Positions 45,535 to 54,210 of a DNA stretch of 64,000 nt are shown piece by piece. The number at the start of each line of letters is the position of its first letter. Within the stretch, counting starts at the first letter, position 1. Below the pieces are notes generated by a model. It saw only the letters and a list, made by a program, of their open reading frames with translations. It ran no database searches and was not told the origin of the DNA. This DNA comes from Treponema sp. J25 (GTDB lineage Bacteria; Spirochaetota; Spirochaetia; Treponematales; Breznakiellaceae). The DNA lies in contig NZ_PTQW01000010.1 of the NCBI RefSeq assembly GCF_004343725.1, positions 88,261-152,260 on the forward strand, written 5' to 3'. A program made the translations under genes and the position numbers.

Positions 45535-46953
45535 ATGAAACTGAGCATCATTGGAGCGGGTAGTGTGCGCTATGCGCTTAAGTTGATTGGAGACCTGGCA
45601 AAAACGCCGGAACTCGCCTCGAAAAAGCCTGAGATCTGTCTCATGGACATAAACGAGGCGCGACTTGAGGCGGCCTTTGTTCTGGCCCGGCGCTACTGTG
45701 ACGAACTGGATGCACCGATCACTATCACTAGGACCCTTTCCTTGGAAGAAGCGGTGGAAGGGGCGTCCTATGTGATAAATACGGTTCTCGCCTATCCCAC
45801 CACGAAAGAGCATGATGGTTTTACTTCCTGGGAAAAATTAGTGGCGGTGGGGGAAAAACACGGCTACTATCGGGGGGTGGATGCCCAGGAATTCAACATG
45901 GTATCCACCTACACCTATGCCCTGTGTAGTTATTACGATCTCAAGGTAGCCCTATCGGTGGCTCGAGCCATGGAGCAAAAAAGCCCCCGGGGCGTTATCC
46001 TTCAGACGGGGAACCCCGTTTTTGAGATTACCCAACTGTTGCGCCGCTCTTCGCCGGTGGAAACCATTGGTTTCTGCCATGGTCATGGAGGGGTCCAGGA
46101 GGTTTGCCGGGCCCTGGGGCTCCCCTTTGAGGAAGTGGACTGGCAGGTCGCGGGGGTGAATCACGGGATCTGGCTTAATCGTTTCATGTATCAGGGGAAG
46201 AATGCCTACCCTCTGCTGGACCGATGGATCCAGGAAAAGCTCCCTTCCTGGCGATCTACCGGTCCCTGGGATATTCAGATGAGTCCCGCCGTGATGGACA
46301 TGTATCAGTTTTATGGGCTCCTTCCTATCGGGGATACCTGTCGTAATGGAAGCTGGAAGTATAACTATAATCTTAAAACAAAAAAGAAGTGGTTTGGATC
46401 TTTTGGAAGCATCGATAATGAGATTGAGCGACCAAAACTTCATCGAGGGCTCCGGGCCGCAAAAGAGCGGTTGCTTCGGATTGCCCAGGAGGTTCGTTCT
46501 GATTCCTCTATACGGGTCACGGAACGGTGGCCCGATATCTTCCCCAGGGAAGCCTTAAGTGGCGAGCAGCAAATCCTCTTTATTCTGGGGCGAGAAACGG
46601 AAAAAGCCCAGCGGCTTGTCCTCAATCTTCCTAACGAAGGAACCATTCAGGGAATTCCCGATGATGTGGTGGTGGAAATACCGGTGATGGTCGAAAGGTC
46701 CGGAATCCACCGCGAACCGATTGAACCGGCCCTTCCTCGTCGTATCATTACCATGTACCTTATGCCCCGCATTCTGCGAATGGAATGGGCCCTGGAAGCC
46801 TTTACCACCGGCGATCGACGGGTGCTGGAGGAAATCCTTATTCGAGATCCCCGGACCCGTTCCTATGAACAGGTGCAGAAGGTCTGGGATGCAATCTTTG
46901 CGCTTCCCTTCCACGAAGAACTACGGCAACATTTTCACGTTTCCAAAAAATAG
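45535..46953 (+). CDS. Glycoside hydrolase family 4, probable alpha-uronidase
   Basis: A 472-residue NAD- and metal-dependent GH4 enzyme. The dinucleotide motif is IIGAGSVRYALKLIGDL. The metal ligands are Cys181 in FCHGHGG and His210 in GVNHGIW. GH4 uses an oxidation-elimination route and includes alpha-glucosidases, alpha-galactosidases and uronidases. As I recall, a CHG-type motif marks alpha-glucuronidases and LplD-like alpha-galacturonidases, and the context beside an Lpl-type transporter agrees. The preferred sugar is not proven. AGGGAGGAAG precedes the ATG. Confidence 0.85.
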   Translation: MKLSIIGAGSVRYALKLIGDLAKTPELASKKPEICLMDINEARLEAAFVLARRYCDELDAPITITRTLSLEEAVEGASYVINTVLAYPTTKEHDGFTSWEKLVAVGEKHGYYRGVDAQEFNMVSTYTYALCSYYDLKVALSVARAMEQKSPRGVILQTGNPVFEITQLLRRSSPVETIGFCHGHGGVQEVCRALGLPFEEVDWQVAGVNHGIWLNRFMYQGKNAYPLLDRWIQEKLPSWRSTGPWDIQMSPAVMDMYQFYGLLPIGDTCRNGSWKYNYNLKTKKKWFGSFGSIDNEIERPKLHRGLRAAKERLLRIAQEVRSDSSIRVTERWPDIFPREALSGEQQILFILGRETEKAQRLVLNLPNEGTIQGIPDDVVVEIPVMVERSGIHREPIEPALPRRIITMYLMPRILRMEWALEAFTTGDRRVLEEILIRDPRTRSYEQVQKVWDAIFALPFHEELRQHFHVSKK

Positions 46954-46973
46954 GTTTCTCTTTGAAGGGGCGA

Positions 46974-47140
46974 CCTCTGGGTGCCCCTCGCAGAAGAGGG
47001 GTGTTGTCTGGCCTCTGGCTGGTGGCCCCCCTCGCAGAAGGGGGAGCCGCCGGAGAATACCCCTTTCCCACATATTCACGCCATAAAAAAGTGAGCTACC
47101 TTCTGGTCCTCTGGCCGGCGGTGCCCTTCCGCAGGGAAGG
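46974..47140. repeat. Three related hairpin repeats in a gene-free stretch
   Basis: The 312 bases between the GH4 and SDR genes hold no gene. They contain three copies of CCTCTGG (46974, 47012, 47108), each followed by a hairpin: CCCCTC-gcagaa-GAGGGG (46984-47001), a CCCCC/GGGGG stem with the same loop core (47026-47044) and CCTTCC-gcag-GGAAGG (47125-47140). This looks like a degenerate repetitive extragenic element. Confidence 0.6.
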
Positions 47141-47233
47141 AAGGGTAACGGGTGCGCCCTGCGCCCCATCGATACTCGGCGACACAAAGCCGGACCTATA
47201 TCGTTCCATCCATCAACATAGGGCACCTTCCTT

Positions 47234-47266
47234 AAAAAAAGACCCGGCATGTGCCGGGCTCTTTTT
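47234..47266 (-). terminator. Intrinsic terminator of the SDR gene
   Basis: CCCGGC-atgt-GCCGGG (47243-47258) is flanked by A7 and T6 runs. It starts at the minus-strand stop codon and could work on both strands. Confidence 0.85.
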
Positions 47267-48111
47267 TATACCCCCGAATAGGCCATGAACCCCCCATCCA
47301 CAGGAATCACCGCACCGGTTACAAAACCAGAAGCCCCCTCGTCGCAGAGCCAGAGGGCTGCCCCGATGAGGTCTTCCGGCTTACCAAGGCGTCCCATTGG
47401 GGTATGGGTAATGATCTTGCCGGTTCGGGTTGTGGGGCTGCCATCGGGATTCCACAGGAGGTGTTTGTTTTGTTCGGTGGAGAAAAATCCGGGGGCAATG
47501 GCGTTTACCCGGATTCCCGCGGGGGCAAAATGAACGGCGAGCCATTGCGTCAGGTTATTGATAGCCGCCTTGGCGGCGCAGTAGGCGAGGCCTTTGGTCA
47601 TTGGGGCAAAGGCCCCCATGGAGGAAATATTGATAATAGAACAGCCGGCCCTTCCGATCATGTCCCGGGCGAAGACCTGGGTAGGAATAAAGGTACCCAT
47701 GAAATTAAGCTTGTACACCGCCTCAATCCCTTCGGGATCGAGGGAGAAAAAACTCCCCGCTGCGGCACTGCCATCCTTTTCTAGGTCGCCGGCTTCCCAG
47801 GTTTCTCGGGCCGTACTTCCCCGGGGGTCGTTCCCACCCGCCCCATTTATAAGGATATCGCAGGGCCCAAAGGCGTCTATCACTTTTTTTCGGGCCTCTT
47901 CACAGTGGGCTTTGGAAAGGACATCACAGGCGATAGGCAGGGCTTGCCCTCCCTGTGCCCGTATCCGATTGGCCACGGCCTCGGCCTTTTCAAAGGTACG
48001 GTTTAACAGAGCCACTTGAGCCCCTTCCCGGGCAAGGCCCTCTGCAATGGCGCCGCAGAGGACTCCACCCCCGCCGGTAATCACGATAACCTTGCTAGTA
48101 AGTCGTTTCAT
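47266..48111 (-). CDS. uxuB: SDR-type D-fructuronate reductase (mannonate oxidoreductase)
   Basis: A 281-residue short-chain dehydrogenase. The nucleotide motif is TGGGGVLCG, where Cys stands at a position often held by Gly; the catalytic Ser is in NISSMG and the Tyr/Lys pair in YCAAK. It resembles the Bacillus YjmF type, which reduces D-fructuronate to D-mannonate, the step before UxuA. The insert DPRGSTARETWEAGDLEKDG is usual for this branch. It lies downstream of gntR on the same strand with a 132-base gap and ends at a strong terminator. Confidence 0.88.
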   Translation of the reverse strand: MKRLTSKVIVITGGGGVLCGAIAEGLAREGAQVALLNRTFEKAEAVANRIRAQGGQALPIACDVLSKAHCEEARKKVIDAFGPCDILINGAGGNDPRGSTARETWEAGDLEKDGSAAAGSFFSLDPEGIEAVYKLNFMGTFIPTQVFARDMIGRAGCSIINISSMGAFAPMTKGLAYCAAKAAINNLTQWLAVHFAPAGIRVNAIAPGFFSTEQNKHLLWNPDGSPTTRTGKIITHTPMGRLGKPEDLIGAALWLCDEGASGFVTGAVIPVDGGFMAYSGV

Positions 48112-48243
48112 AGGTACTCCTCGCTGTGTTATGTACTATGTGGGTTTATAGCTCCTGTTTGGGTGCTTGGATGGGGCCGTTCTTTTTCATTGATTTGAAA
48201 ATCCTTACAAAGCCCCTTCTTGCAGGTGTATCCTTTCTCCTCC

Positions 48244-48978
48244 TTATCCAGCGCTTATAAAGCTTGACACCAGAGGGTCGGTGGTAAGGGGTTTTGTCTT
48301 AAAATAATCGGGAAAGGCCTGCATCAACTCTTTTTCCTGAATCACTATCCGGGTAAAGTGATCGTGTACAAGGGAATAGAGCCGGGAAGAATCCTTTTCT
48401 TTGATGGTGCTGTAAATCTGGCGATGCTGTTCAAGAACGGAAGCCCGGATATCCTTATACCACATGGTCATGATACGTACCCGTCGGTAGTGGCCTGAGT
48501 TTTTCTGTATCAGGTCCCAGCACATCTGTTTGTTCATGGCGTGGAAAATGCTGCGATGGAATTCATCGTCCCATTCAAGAAAGGTAAGGGCATCCGCATC
48601 CTGCAGGGCCGCTTCCTGGTGGAGCAGGGCCTTTTCAAGGTCCGGCAACATGAATTGGAGGGGAGATTCAAGGCACAGTTCGATAACCTTTTCTTCCAGG
48701 GTGGAGCGGATGAACTTTTCTTCTTCTACCCGATCGAGATCTATCTTGGAAACACTGGTCCCCACCTGGGGTACCACGTCGATAAGGCCTTCCCGTTCAA
48801 GCCTGATCAGGGCTTCTCGAACGGGGGTCCGGCTTACGTGGAGTTTCTCGGTGATCTCCCGGACGTTTAATAGTTCTCCCGGTCGTAAGTGAAGGTTTAC
48901 AATGTTTTTTCGGAGGGTGTAGTATACATTCTCACTGATAGTAAGTCCGTTTGTTTTAGCAGCCCCTTTTATATCCAT
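48244..48978 (-). CDS. GntR family regulator with FCD domain
   Basis: A 244-residue FadR-subfamily regulator. The N-terminal winged helix (VREITEKLHVSRTPVREALIRLEREGLIDVVPQVGTSVS) binds DNA; the helical C-terminal FCD domain (ERQ to HDHFTRI) binds a carboxylate effector through metal. Its place in the uronate locus suggests a repressor released by fructuronate, mannonate or a related acid. CTGATATATTAG (49055-49066) upstream is a variant of the dyad before the transporter and uxuA, so autoregulation is likely. Confidence 0.9.
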   Translation of the reverse strand: MDIKGAAKTNGLTISENVYYTLRKNIVNLHLRPGELLNVREITEKLHVSRTPVREALIRLEREGLIDVVPQVGTSVSKIDLDRVEEEKFIRSTLEEKVIELCLESPLQFMLPDLEKALLHQEAALQDADALTFLEWDDEFHRSIFHAMNKQMCWDLIQKNSGHYRRVRIMTMWYKDIRASVLEQHRQIYSTIKEKDSSRLYSLVHDHFTRIVIQEKELMQAFPDYFKTKPLTTDPLVSSFISAG

Positions 48979-49041
48979 ACAAAGCCCCCATATCTTAAGA
49001 GCGATACAGACCTCAACTCTGCCGGATGCACCGGTTCTTGT

Positions 49042-49092
49042 ATTATACCTTATACTGATATATTAGGGCTAGCTGGTATTCTAATATATATC
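49042..49092 (-). promoter_or_regulatory. gntR promoter region with operator variants
   Basis: Minus-strand TATAAT at 49042-49047 is perfect; no good -35 box is visible. CTGATATATTAG (49055-49066) matches the palindromic pattern CTARTATAYTAG in 11 of 12 positions. A poorer copy, CTAATATATATC, is at 49081-49092. Confidence 0.6.
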
Positions 49093-49240
49093 TATGGGGC
49101 TCCTAAAAAACACGGGTGCAGAGAATCCAGAGAATAAAGTCTGAGAGATAAAGTCCCAACCAACTTCTTAGGAGGGGAAGGTCTTTCTTTTGTTTTCCCG
49201 ATTTTTTTGTGGCGGCATTTTCCTATGGAAATGTTCCCCG

Positions 49241-49269
49241 TTGTGTAATCTTATCCTCTGGCATATACT
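49241..49269 (+). promoter_or_regulatory. trmH-family gene promoter, leaderless arrangement
   Basis: TTGTGT (49241-49246), a 17-base spacer and TATACT (49264-49269). The start codon at 49278 is 8 bases after the -10 box, so transcription should begin at or next to the ATG. Confidence 0.6.
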
Positions 49270-49277
49270 TTATTACC

Positions 49278-50069
49278 ATGCGAAATAAACTGACCGGTGA
49301 GCTCGCCGTATGTGGTTTAAATGCGGTACGGGCCTTGGCAGAGGTACACCCGGAACGGATACATCGTTTTTTCTTTCGGGAAGATCGGGCCCAGCTTTTT
49401 GGCAAAACCTGTAAATACCTAGCTTCTCATCATCGACCCTATAAGATCTGTGATGATGAAGAACTGGAACGGCTTTGCAAAAGTCCCCGGCATCAAGGGA
49501 TTGTGGCCATGATTCGGGAACCGGAAATTCCTGAGCTTTCTTCTGAGGAAGTCCGTCGGTGGGTAAGGGAAGGAGGTATAGGCATCCTCCTCGATGATGT
49601 AGGAAATGATAATAATCTTGGCGCTATCATTCGTTCGGCCGCCTTTTTTGGTCTCCGATCGGTGATTCTCTCCCGCCATGATAAGGAAGCTCGACTTACC
49701 ACCAGTGCCTATCGGGTTGCCGAAGGGGGTATGGAATACGTATCGCTCTGGAAGGTTGCTTCCCTGGCCCGTTGCATTAACCAGTATGGGAAAGAAATTC
49801 TCTTTGTAGGAGCGGATCATCGCTCGCCGATTCAGATCCGAGAGGGAATGAAGGTGTTACAGGATCGCTACCCCGACCGATTTTGTGAAAAAGGCCATCT
49901 ACCGGCTATTGCTATTGTAGTAGGAAATGAAGAGCGAGGGCTTTCTCAGGAAGTACGGTCATCCTGTGCGCTTCTGGTACGGATCCCCGGAACAGGGGCT
50001 ATCGAAAGCCTGAATGTGGCCCAGGCGGCGACTATTTGCATGCATGAGTTGGTCTCCTATGGTATGTGA
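49278..50069 (+). CDS. TrmH/SpoU-family RNA 2'-O-methyltransferase
   Basis: A 263-residue SPOUT methyltransferase acting on rRNA or tRNA ribose. An N-terminal substrate-binding domain (VCGLNAVRALAEVHPERIHRFF) precedes the knot domain with motif 1 LLDDVGNDNNLGAIIRSA, motif 2 IVVGNEERGLS and motif 3 IPGTGAIESLNVAQA. The start at 49278 begins the conserved region. No ribosome site precedes it, in line with a leaderless message. It overlaps the kinase gene downstream by a few bases. The target nucleotide is unknown. Confidence 0.9.
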   Translation: MRNKLTGELAVCGLNAVRALAEVHPERIHRFFFREDRAQLFGKTCKYLASHHRPYKICDDEELERLCKSPRHQGIVAMIREPEIPELSSEEVRRWVREGGIGILLDDVGNDNNLGAIIRSAAFFGLRSVILSRHDKEARLTTSAYRVAEGGMEYVSLWKVASLARCINQYGKEILFVGADHRSPIQIREGMKVLQDRYPDRFCEKGHLPAIAIVVGNEERGLSQEVRSSCALLVRIPGTGAIESLNVAQAATICMHELVSYGM

Positions 50070-51348
50070 ACCTATCCTTGCTTTTTTCCTTGGTCCCCGG
50101 GAACTGGGGCCCCCCTCTCCTCATCGTATTCGGGATGAAAATTTTGTGGCCCTCCTGCTCATTGTGTTGCCCCTCATGGTACTCTCTGCTCTTCTGGAGG
50201 GGCTATTTCATCCCAATGCATTTGTCGTTATTAATACTGCCCTTTCTCTGGATACGATTCTTACCCTCTGGCTGATAAGAAAGAGAAAAGGCGGAGCGCC
50301 GGTAATTTTCCTGTTTGGGGCGCTTCTTTTTATGAGTGGCTATTACCTTTTCCTTTTTTTTACCGATCCCATGGTGGCGGTCCAGTTAGTTCCCTTTTCA
50401 GCCCTTGTCTATATGGGGATTATTTTGTTAGATGGGGTATATTCTCCCTGGAACCTGACTGCTCCCATAATCTATGGATTGATTCTTCTGTTTGATAGCC
50501 TTGCCTGGTTCTTCTATCCCCGGCGGAATGAGATTTTTTTCGTTAACCTCTGGCTTGCTATCGGGATACTTCATACTCTTGGTTTTTTTATCAATCTGTT
50601 TATCCGTTCGTATTATCGTCGGCTTGAACAACTGGCCCTGGCTCGAAAACGGATGAATCAACGGCTCGAAGAACTCCTCAAAGAGGTGCGAGAATCGGGG
50701 ATACAACGGCTTGCGAGTTTTTCCCACGACATTCGTTCTCCCCTGACAAGTATCATGGCGGTGCAGGCCATGTTGGCTGCGACGGACCTTACGGAAGAAC
50801 AGAAGCGCTATGTAGATATTTTGGGGCGTTCCAATAAATTGTTGCTGGATCTGGTAGAATCGGTATTAGACCCTGAGACTCCCCGTAATGGATTAAGGAG
50901 CACTTCTTTGCATGATACGGTAGAAGAACTCCTGGCCCCGCAGCGTAGTCTTATGGCCCTTCGAAATATCCAGCTTGTTAATCGGGTACCCAAAAAGGTT
51001 CGGTTCCCTCGCCTGGAACGGAACGACCTTGTAAGAATTCTTTCCAACCTGATCGATAACGGTCTAAAATACACACAGGCGGGAGAGCTTTGTGTTGGAG
51101 CGGAGGAATACAAGGCTAAAGATGGTGAGAGAATCCGTTTGTGGGTGGAAGATTCGGGGCCGGGTTTTTTACCAGAAATTATTCAGGCCATTATGGAGGA
51201 TAGGACCCTTCCAGATAGTCGTTTTAGTACCTCCCATGCTTTAGGATTACGGGATGTACGAGCCCTTGTTGCTCAGTACAAAGGAACGATGCGCATAGAA
51301 AATCGTCCAGAGGGAGGAGCCCGGATTCTTCTAGAGATACCGCTCTAA
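50059..51348 (+). CDS. Membrane sensor histidine kinase
   Basis: About 429 residues. Five or six transmembrane segments (about residues 25-190) form the sensor, with no large extracytoplasmic domain. The kinase part has the phosphoacceptor in ASFSHDIRSPLTS, an N box in NLIDNGLKYTQ and a G box in DSGPGF. The second G box is weak (ALGLRDVRALV). The start at 50059 overlaps the methyltransferase stop; ATGs at 50044 and 50014 are also open. No response regulator is adjacent, so its partner is unknown. Confidence 0.85.
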   Translation: MVCEPILAFFLGPRELGPPSPHRIRDENFVALLLIVLPLMVLSALLEGLFHPNAFVVINTALSLDTILTLWLIRKRKGGAPVIFLFGALLFMSGYYLFLFFTDPMVAVQLVPFSALVYMGIILLDGVYSPWNLTAPIIYGLILLFDSLAWFFYPRRNEIFFVNLWLAIGILHTLGFFINLFIRSYYRRLEQLALARKRMNQRLEELLKEVRESGIQRLASFSHDIRSPLTSIMAVQAMLAATDLTEEQKRYVDILGRSNKLLLDLVESVLDPETPRNGLRSTSLHDTVEELLAPQRSLMALRNIQLVNRVPKKVRFPRLERNDLVRILSNLIDNGLKYTQAGELCVGAEEYKAKDGERIRLWVEDSGPGFLPEIIQAIMEDRTLPDSRFSTSHALGLRDVRALVAQYKGTMRIENRPEGGARILLEIPL

Positions 51349-51355
51349 AACAATA

Positions 51356-51402
51356 AAGAAGGGCCCCGGGGATCTCTCCTGAGATCGGGGGCCCTTCTTT
51401 TC
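51356..51402. terminator. Strong bidirectional terminator
   Basis: A stem of about 17 bp (AGAAGGGCCCC and GATCTC against GAGATC and GGGGGCCCTTCT) is flanked by A-rich and T-rich ends, between the kinase (+) and the small exported gene (-). Confidence 0.85.
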
Positions 51403-51428
51403 TCAGCCTAGATGAGGCTTATCACTGC

Positions 51429-51857
51429 TTACCAGCCGCGGCCGCCCCGCTTACCTTGCATTCCGAAACCACTACCCATCATGCCCCGTGCAAAAGGACG
51501 ATTGGAAAGGTCATAGTCTTTGTTTCCCACCGTGAGTTTGGTAACCATAAAGTGATAGTATTCGGGGGCGGCGGGGAACTGGACAGCATATCCTTCGAGT
51601 TTTACCGAGGCCCCTTCTTTAAGGCCATCGATGAACCCCACCAGTTGATTGATTCCCCGGACGTAGTAGGTTTTACCGCCGCTCTGAACGGCGATCATCC
51701 CGTTTACGAGGGCAAGCTTACCCTCTATCTTGGTAATTTGCAGATTCTGGGTTGCTACGGCAGCGCCGGGACCTACGGGGCCAGGACCAAAGGCCTGGGC
51801 GGAAAGGGCTCCTGCGGTGAGGAGGCCAATCATAAGAATACCAACTATGCGTTTCAT
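51429..51857 (-). CDS. Small exported protein of unknown function
   Basis: A 142-residue exported protein. The signal peptide is MKRIVGILMIGLLTAGALSAQA. The mature part has a short OB-like strand pattern (LQITKIEGKLALVNGMIAVQSGGKTYYVRG, then GASVKLEGYAV). It ends in a Gly/Met/Arg-rich tail (GMMGSGFGMQGKRGGRGW). I do not recognise a family; the centre resembles small exported ligand- or metal-binding proteins. The start at 51857 follows AAGGAG. Confidence 0.7.
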   Translation of the reverse strand: MKRIVGILMIGLLTAGALSAQAFGPGPVGPGAAVATQNLQITKIEGKLALVNGMIAVQSGGKTYYVRGINQLVGFIDGLKEGASVKLEGYAVQFPAAPEYYHFMVTKLTVGNKDYDLSNRPFARGMMGSGFGMQGKRGGRGW

Positions 51858-51875
51858 GGTATTACTCCTTCTCAT

Positions 51876-52324
51876 AAGGTGCTTTCTTTAGAAAGCGGTC
51901 CGATCAACGATCGGCTTCATCTATGTATATGCAGAAAGCGTGCCAATCATTGGTAGAAGAACTGGATAAAAATAAAAAATAAATAACGGCACCGTTGTTT
52001 TTATATTTATTTGTATTGATATGAATTGCATTTTTCATGAAGAGGGGCGTCGTAAGGAAGTACCACCCCTCTTTTTTTCTTTCAGAACGGCACTCTTGTA
52101 TGGTTTTAAAAAAGAGAAAATCTTACTCTTTTATCCCAGCGGAACGGGAAAAAAATTCCCATTCTGTTCGGTGGAAAAGACCATCCTTTCTCAGCGGGGA
52201 ATCCTTATTTTGAGTGAAGGGCTCTCATTTTTTGTTGTAAATAATAGACCCCCTCGTTTTTAATGGGGGGCCCAGAAACCTTTTGACCGTTTTTCTTTTT
52301 TAGGATCCTATTGTAGGTTGCCAG
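51876..52324. other. Gene-free spacer
   Basis: About 450 bases between the small exported gene and phosphofructokinase. It is AT-rich in the middle, with short hairpins (GCTTTC/GAAAGC near 51883; AACGG/CCGTT before T-rich sequence near 51985). An 80-codon frame at 52021-52263 has no ribosome site or family resemblance and is not called. Confidence 0.5.
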
Positions 52325-53680
52325 CTATTTTTTTACCCCCAACGCCTGGGAGAGGGTTTCACTGTTCACCATCAAAATAGGTTGATGGGTGGCTTCCAGG
52401 GTATCCCGCCACAGGCTCCCTTCTGGATCCACATGACGGCGCTTGGAGATAGCCATTTGCATGGGAAGGTGGACAAATTCGTTGTTGACAAGGCCAATTA
52501 AAACCTTTGTTTTCCCAGCCATGGCTGCGTGCACCGCTGCATTCCCGAGCCGTTCACAATAAATAGAGTCGATAGGCTCCGCCGGCGAAGCCCGAATGAT
52601 ATAACTGGGATCGATGTACTTCAGATTAATTTCAATTCCCTTTTTATCAAAATATTCCTGGATCTTATCCCGCAGGTAGACTCCGACATCCACGAATTTT
52701 AGGTTCCCCGAGGCGTCGGTTTTTGTCTCTTTTAAAAGCTGATCCTGAAGTGCCCCCTCGGCGACGACGATTACCGCATGGTTTCGGCGTTCAAGCCGTT
52801 TTTCAAGATGGGCAAAGAACCCATTGGGCCCTTCAAGGTCAAAGGGAACTTCCGGTATCAATACGAAGTTTACTTCATGACTGGCCAACGCCGTGTGGGC
52901 CGCAATAAAGCCCGATTCCCGGCCCATCACTTTGACAAGGCCAATCCCGTTGATCTGGGAATGAGCCTCCATATGGGCCGCCGTAACCGCTTCCACCGCC
53001 TTTTTCACGGCCGTATCAAACCCAAAGGATTTATCAATATACGAAAAATCATTGTCTACGGTTTTGGGAATTCCTACGACGGCGATTTTTAACCCCCGAC
53101 GGGTTATTTCGTTGGCGATATCCAGGGCCCCCCGTTGGGTACCATCGCCACCGATGGTAAAGAGGATATTGATGTTAAGCCGTTCCAGAGAATCTACAAT
53201 ATCGCTTACCTGTTTGCCCCCGCCCCGGGCAGTCCCCAGGATGGTCCCCCCGATTTTATGAATGTCATCCACAATATCAGGGTCCAGGGGCTTTACGTCA
53301 AAATTGTATTCCGGTAATAAGCCCTTATAGCCATAGCGGATCCCCGAGATACGATGGACCCCATATCGATACCAGAGACTTCGGACAATAGCCCGAATAA
53401 CGTCATTGAGCCCCGGACAAAGGCCCCCGCAGGTGGCGATTGCGGCATGGACATGTTTGGGAGAAAAATAGATCTTCTCTCGGGGGCCGGCTTTTTCAAA
53501 CACCTGTTTTCGGTCAATCGGTGGCTGTTCTCCTAATCGGGCTTCGGGAGAAAGCAGCACATATTCATTATCAGACACATAGTTGGCAATAAAGTCCCCC
53601 GCGACCTTTGAAAGATTGATGGGGGACTCTATGGTTCGTTTGCCTAGTTCTTCGATGGTAAAATCGTAGGTATCACTCAT
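52325..53680 (-). CDS. pfkA: 6-phosphofructokinase, atypical ATP-type
   Basis: A 451-residue glycolytic phosphofructokinase of the long, PPi-like clade. The phosphodonor motif reads [10 protein letters not shown]: the Gly after GGD favours ATP, whereas PPi enzymes have Asp there. The next motif, [10 protein letters not shown], has the Lys typical of the PPi-type clade. This mix is known in spirochaete, plant and trypanosome ATP enzymes. AAAGGAG precedes the ATG. Other motifs are [13 protein letters not shown] and MGRESGFIA. Confidence 0.92.
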   Translation of the reverse strand: MSDTYDFTIEELGKRTIESPINLSKVAGDFIANYVSDNEYVLLSPEARLGEQPPIDRKQVFEKAGPREKIYFSPKHVHAAIATCGGLCPGLNDVIRAIVRSLWYRYGVHRISGIRYGYKGLLPEYNFDVKPLDPDIVDDIHKIGGTILGTARGGGKQVSDIVDSLERLNINILFTIGGDGTQRGALDIANEITRRGLKIAVVGIPKTVDNDFSYIDKSFGFDTAVKKAVEAVTAAHMEAHSQINGIGLVKVMGRESGFIAAHTALASHEVNFVLIPEVPFDLEGPNGFFAHLEKRLERRNHAVIVVAEGALQDQLLKETKTDASGNLKFVDVGVYLRDKIQEYFDKKGIEINLKYIDPSYIIRASPAEPIDSIYCERLGNAAVHAAMAGKTKVLIGLVNNEFVHLPMQMAISKRRHVDPEGSLWRDTLEATHQPILMVNSETLSQALGVKK

Positions 53681-53967
53681 GGCTGGCTCCTTTAGGAAGA
53701 TTCCCTAGGGTAGAAAAGATGCCCCCTGCCGGCGCACCTTTTCTTTTCTCTACTATAATTGAAAAGACCTTCTTGTTTCAATTTGAAAAGAGAGAAATAG
53801 GACGGGCCTACAGAATTTTCTTGGTAAAAAAGGGTCTTCCTCCGGAATTCTTTACCCCGAGGGAAAGGCCCCTTGTTCTTTCTTGCTATTATGAGTATTT
53901 TGGTAGTGTACCAATATGGTGGTTATTGCTCCTGTCCTTTGACAGGATGAGATGAGGAGTAGTGTTG

Positions 53968-54192
53968 ATGTTAGAAGAAAAGGTTAAGGCCGCTCTGGAA
54001 GATGTGCGTCCCTCCTTACAGGCCGAGGGTGGTGATGTGCAACTGGTTTCGGTAACCGACGATGGGGTAGTTTCCCTTAAGTTAACCGGTGCCTGTGGAT
54101 CATGCCCCTATTCCCAGATGACCCTTCGGATGGGAATCGAAAAATACCTGAAAAAGGTGGTACCGGAAGTTACCTCGGTAGTGGGTGTATAA
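53968..54192 (+). CDS. NifU-like Fe-S scaffold domain protein
   Basis: A 74-residue stand-alone NifU C-terminal domain that can carry and pass on an iron-sulfur cluster. The CxxC site is in LTGACGSCPYSQMTLRMGIE, and the N-terminal VRPSLQAEGGDVQLV is diagnostic. GAGGAG lies eight bases before the ATG at 53968. It precedes a radical SAM gene that needs a 4Fe-4S cluster, so the pairing is sensible. The 287 bases upstream hold no convincing gene. Confidence 0.9.
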   Translation: MLEEKVKAALEDVRPSLQAEGGDVQLVSVTDDGVVSLKLTGACGSCPYSQMTLRMGIEKYLKKVVPEVTSVVGV

Positions 54193-54210
54193 GGTTCTTC
54201 TTTTTTCCCT

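Noticed and set aside
52021..52263. 80-codon frame between the small exported gene and phosphofructokinase
   Set aside because: No ribosome site, no family resemblance and low-complexity composition.
53719..53955. 78-codon frame before the NifU-like gene
   Set aside because: No ribosome site and no recognisable domain; it looks like chance in AT-rich spacer DNA.
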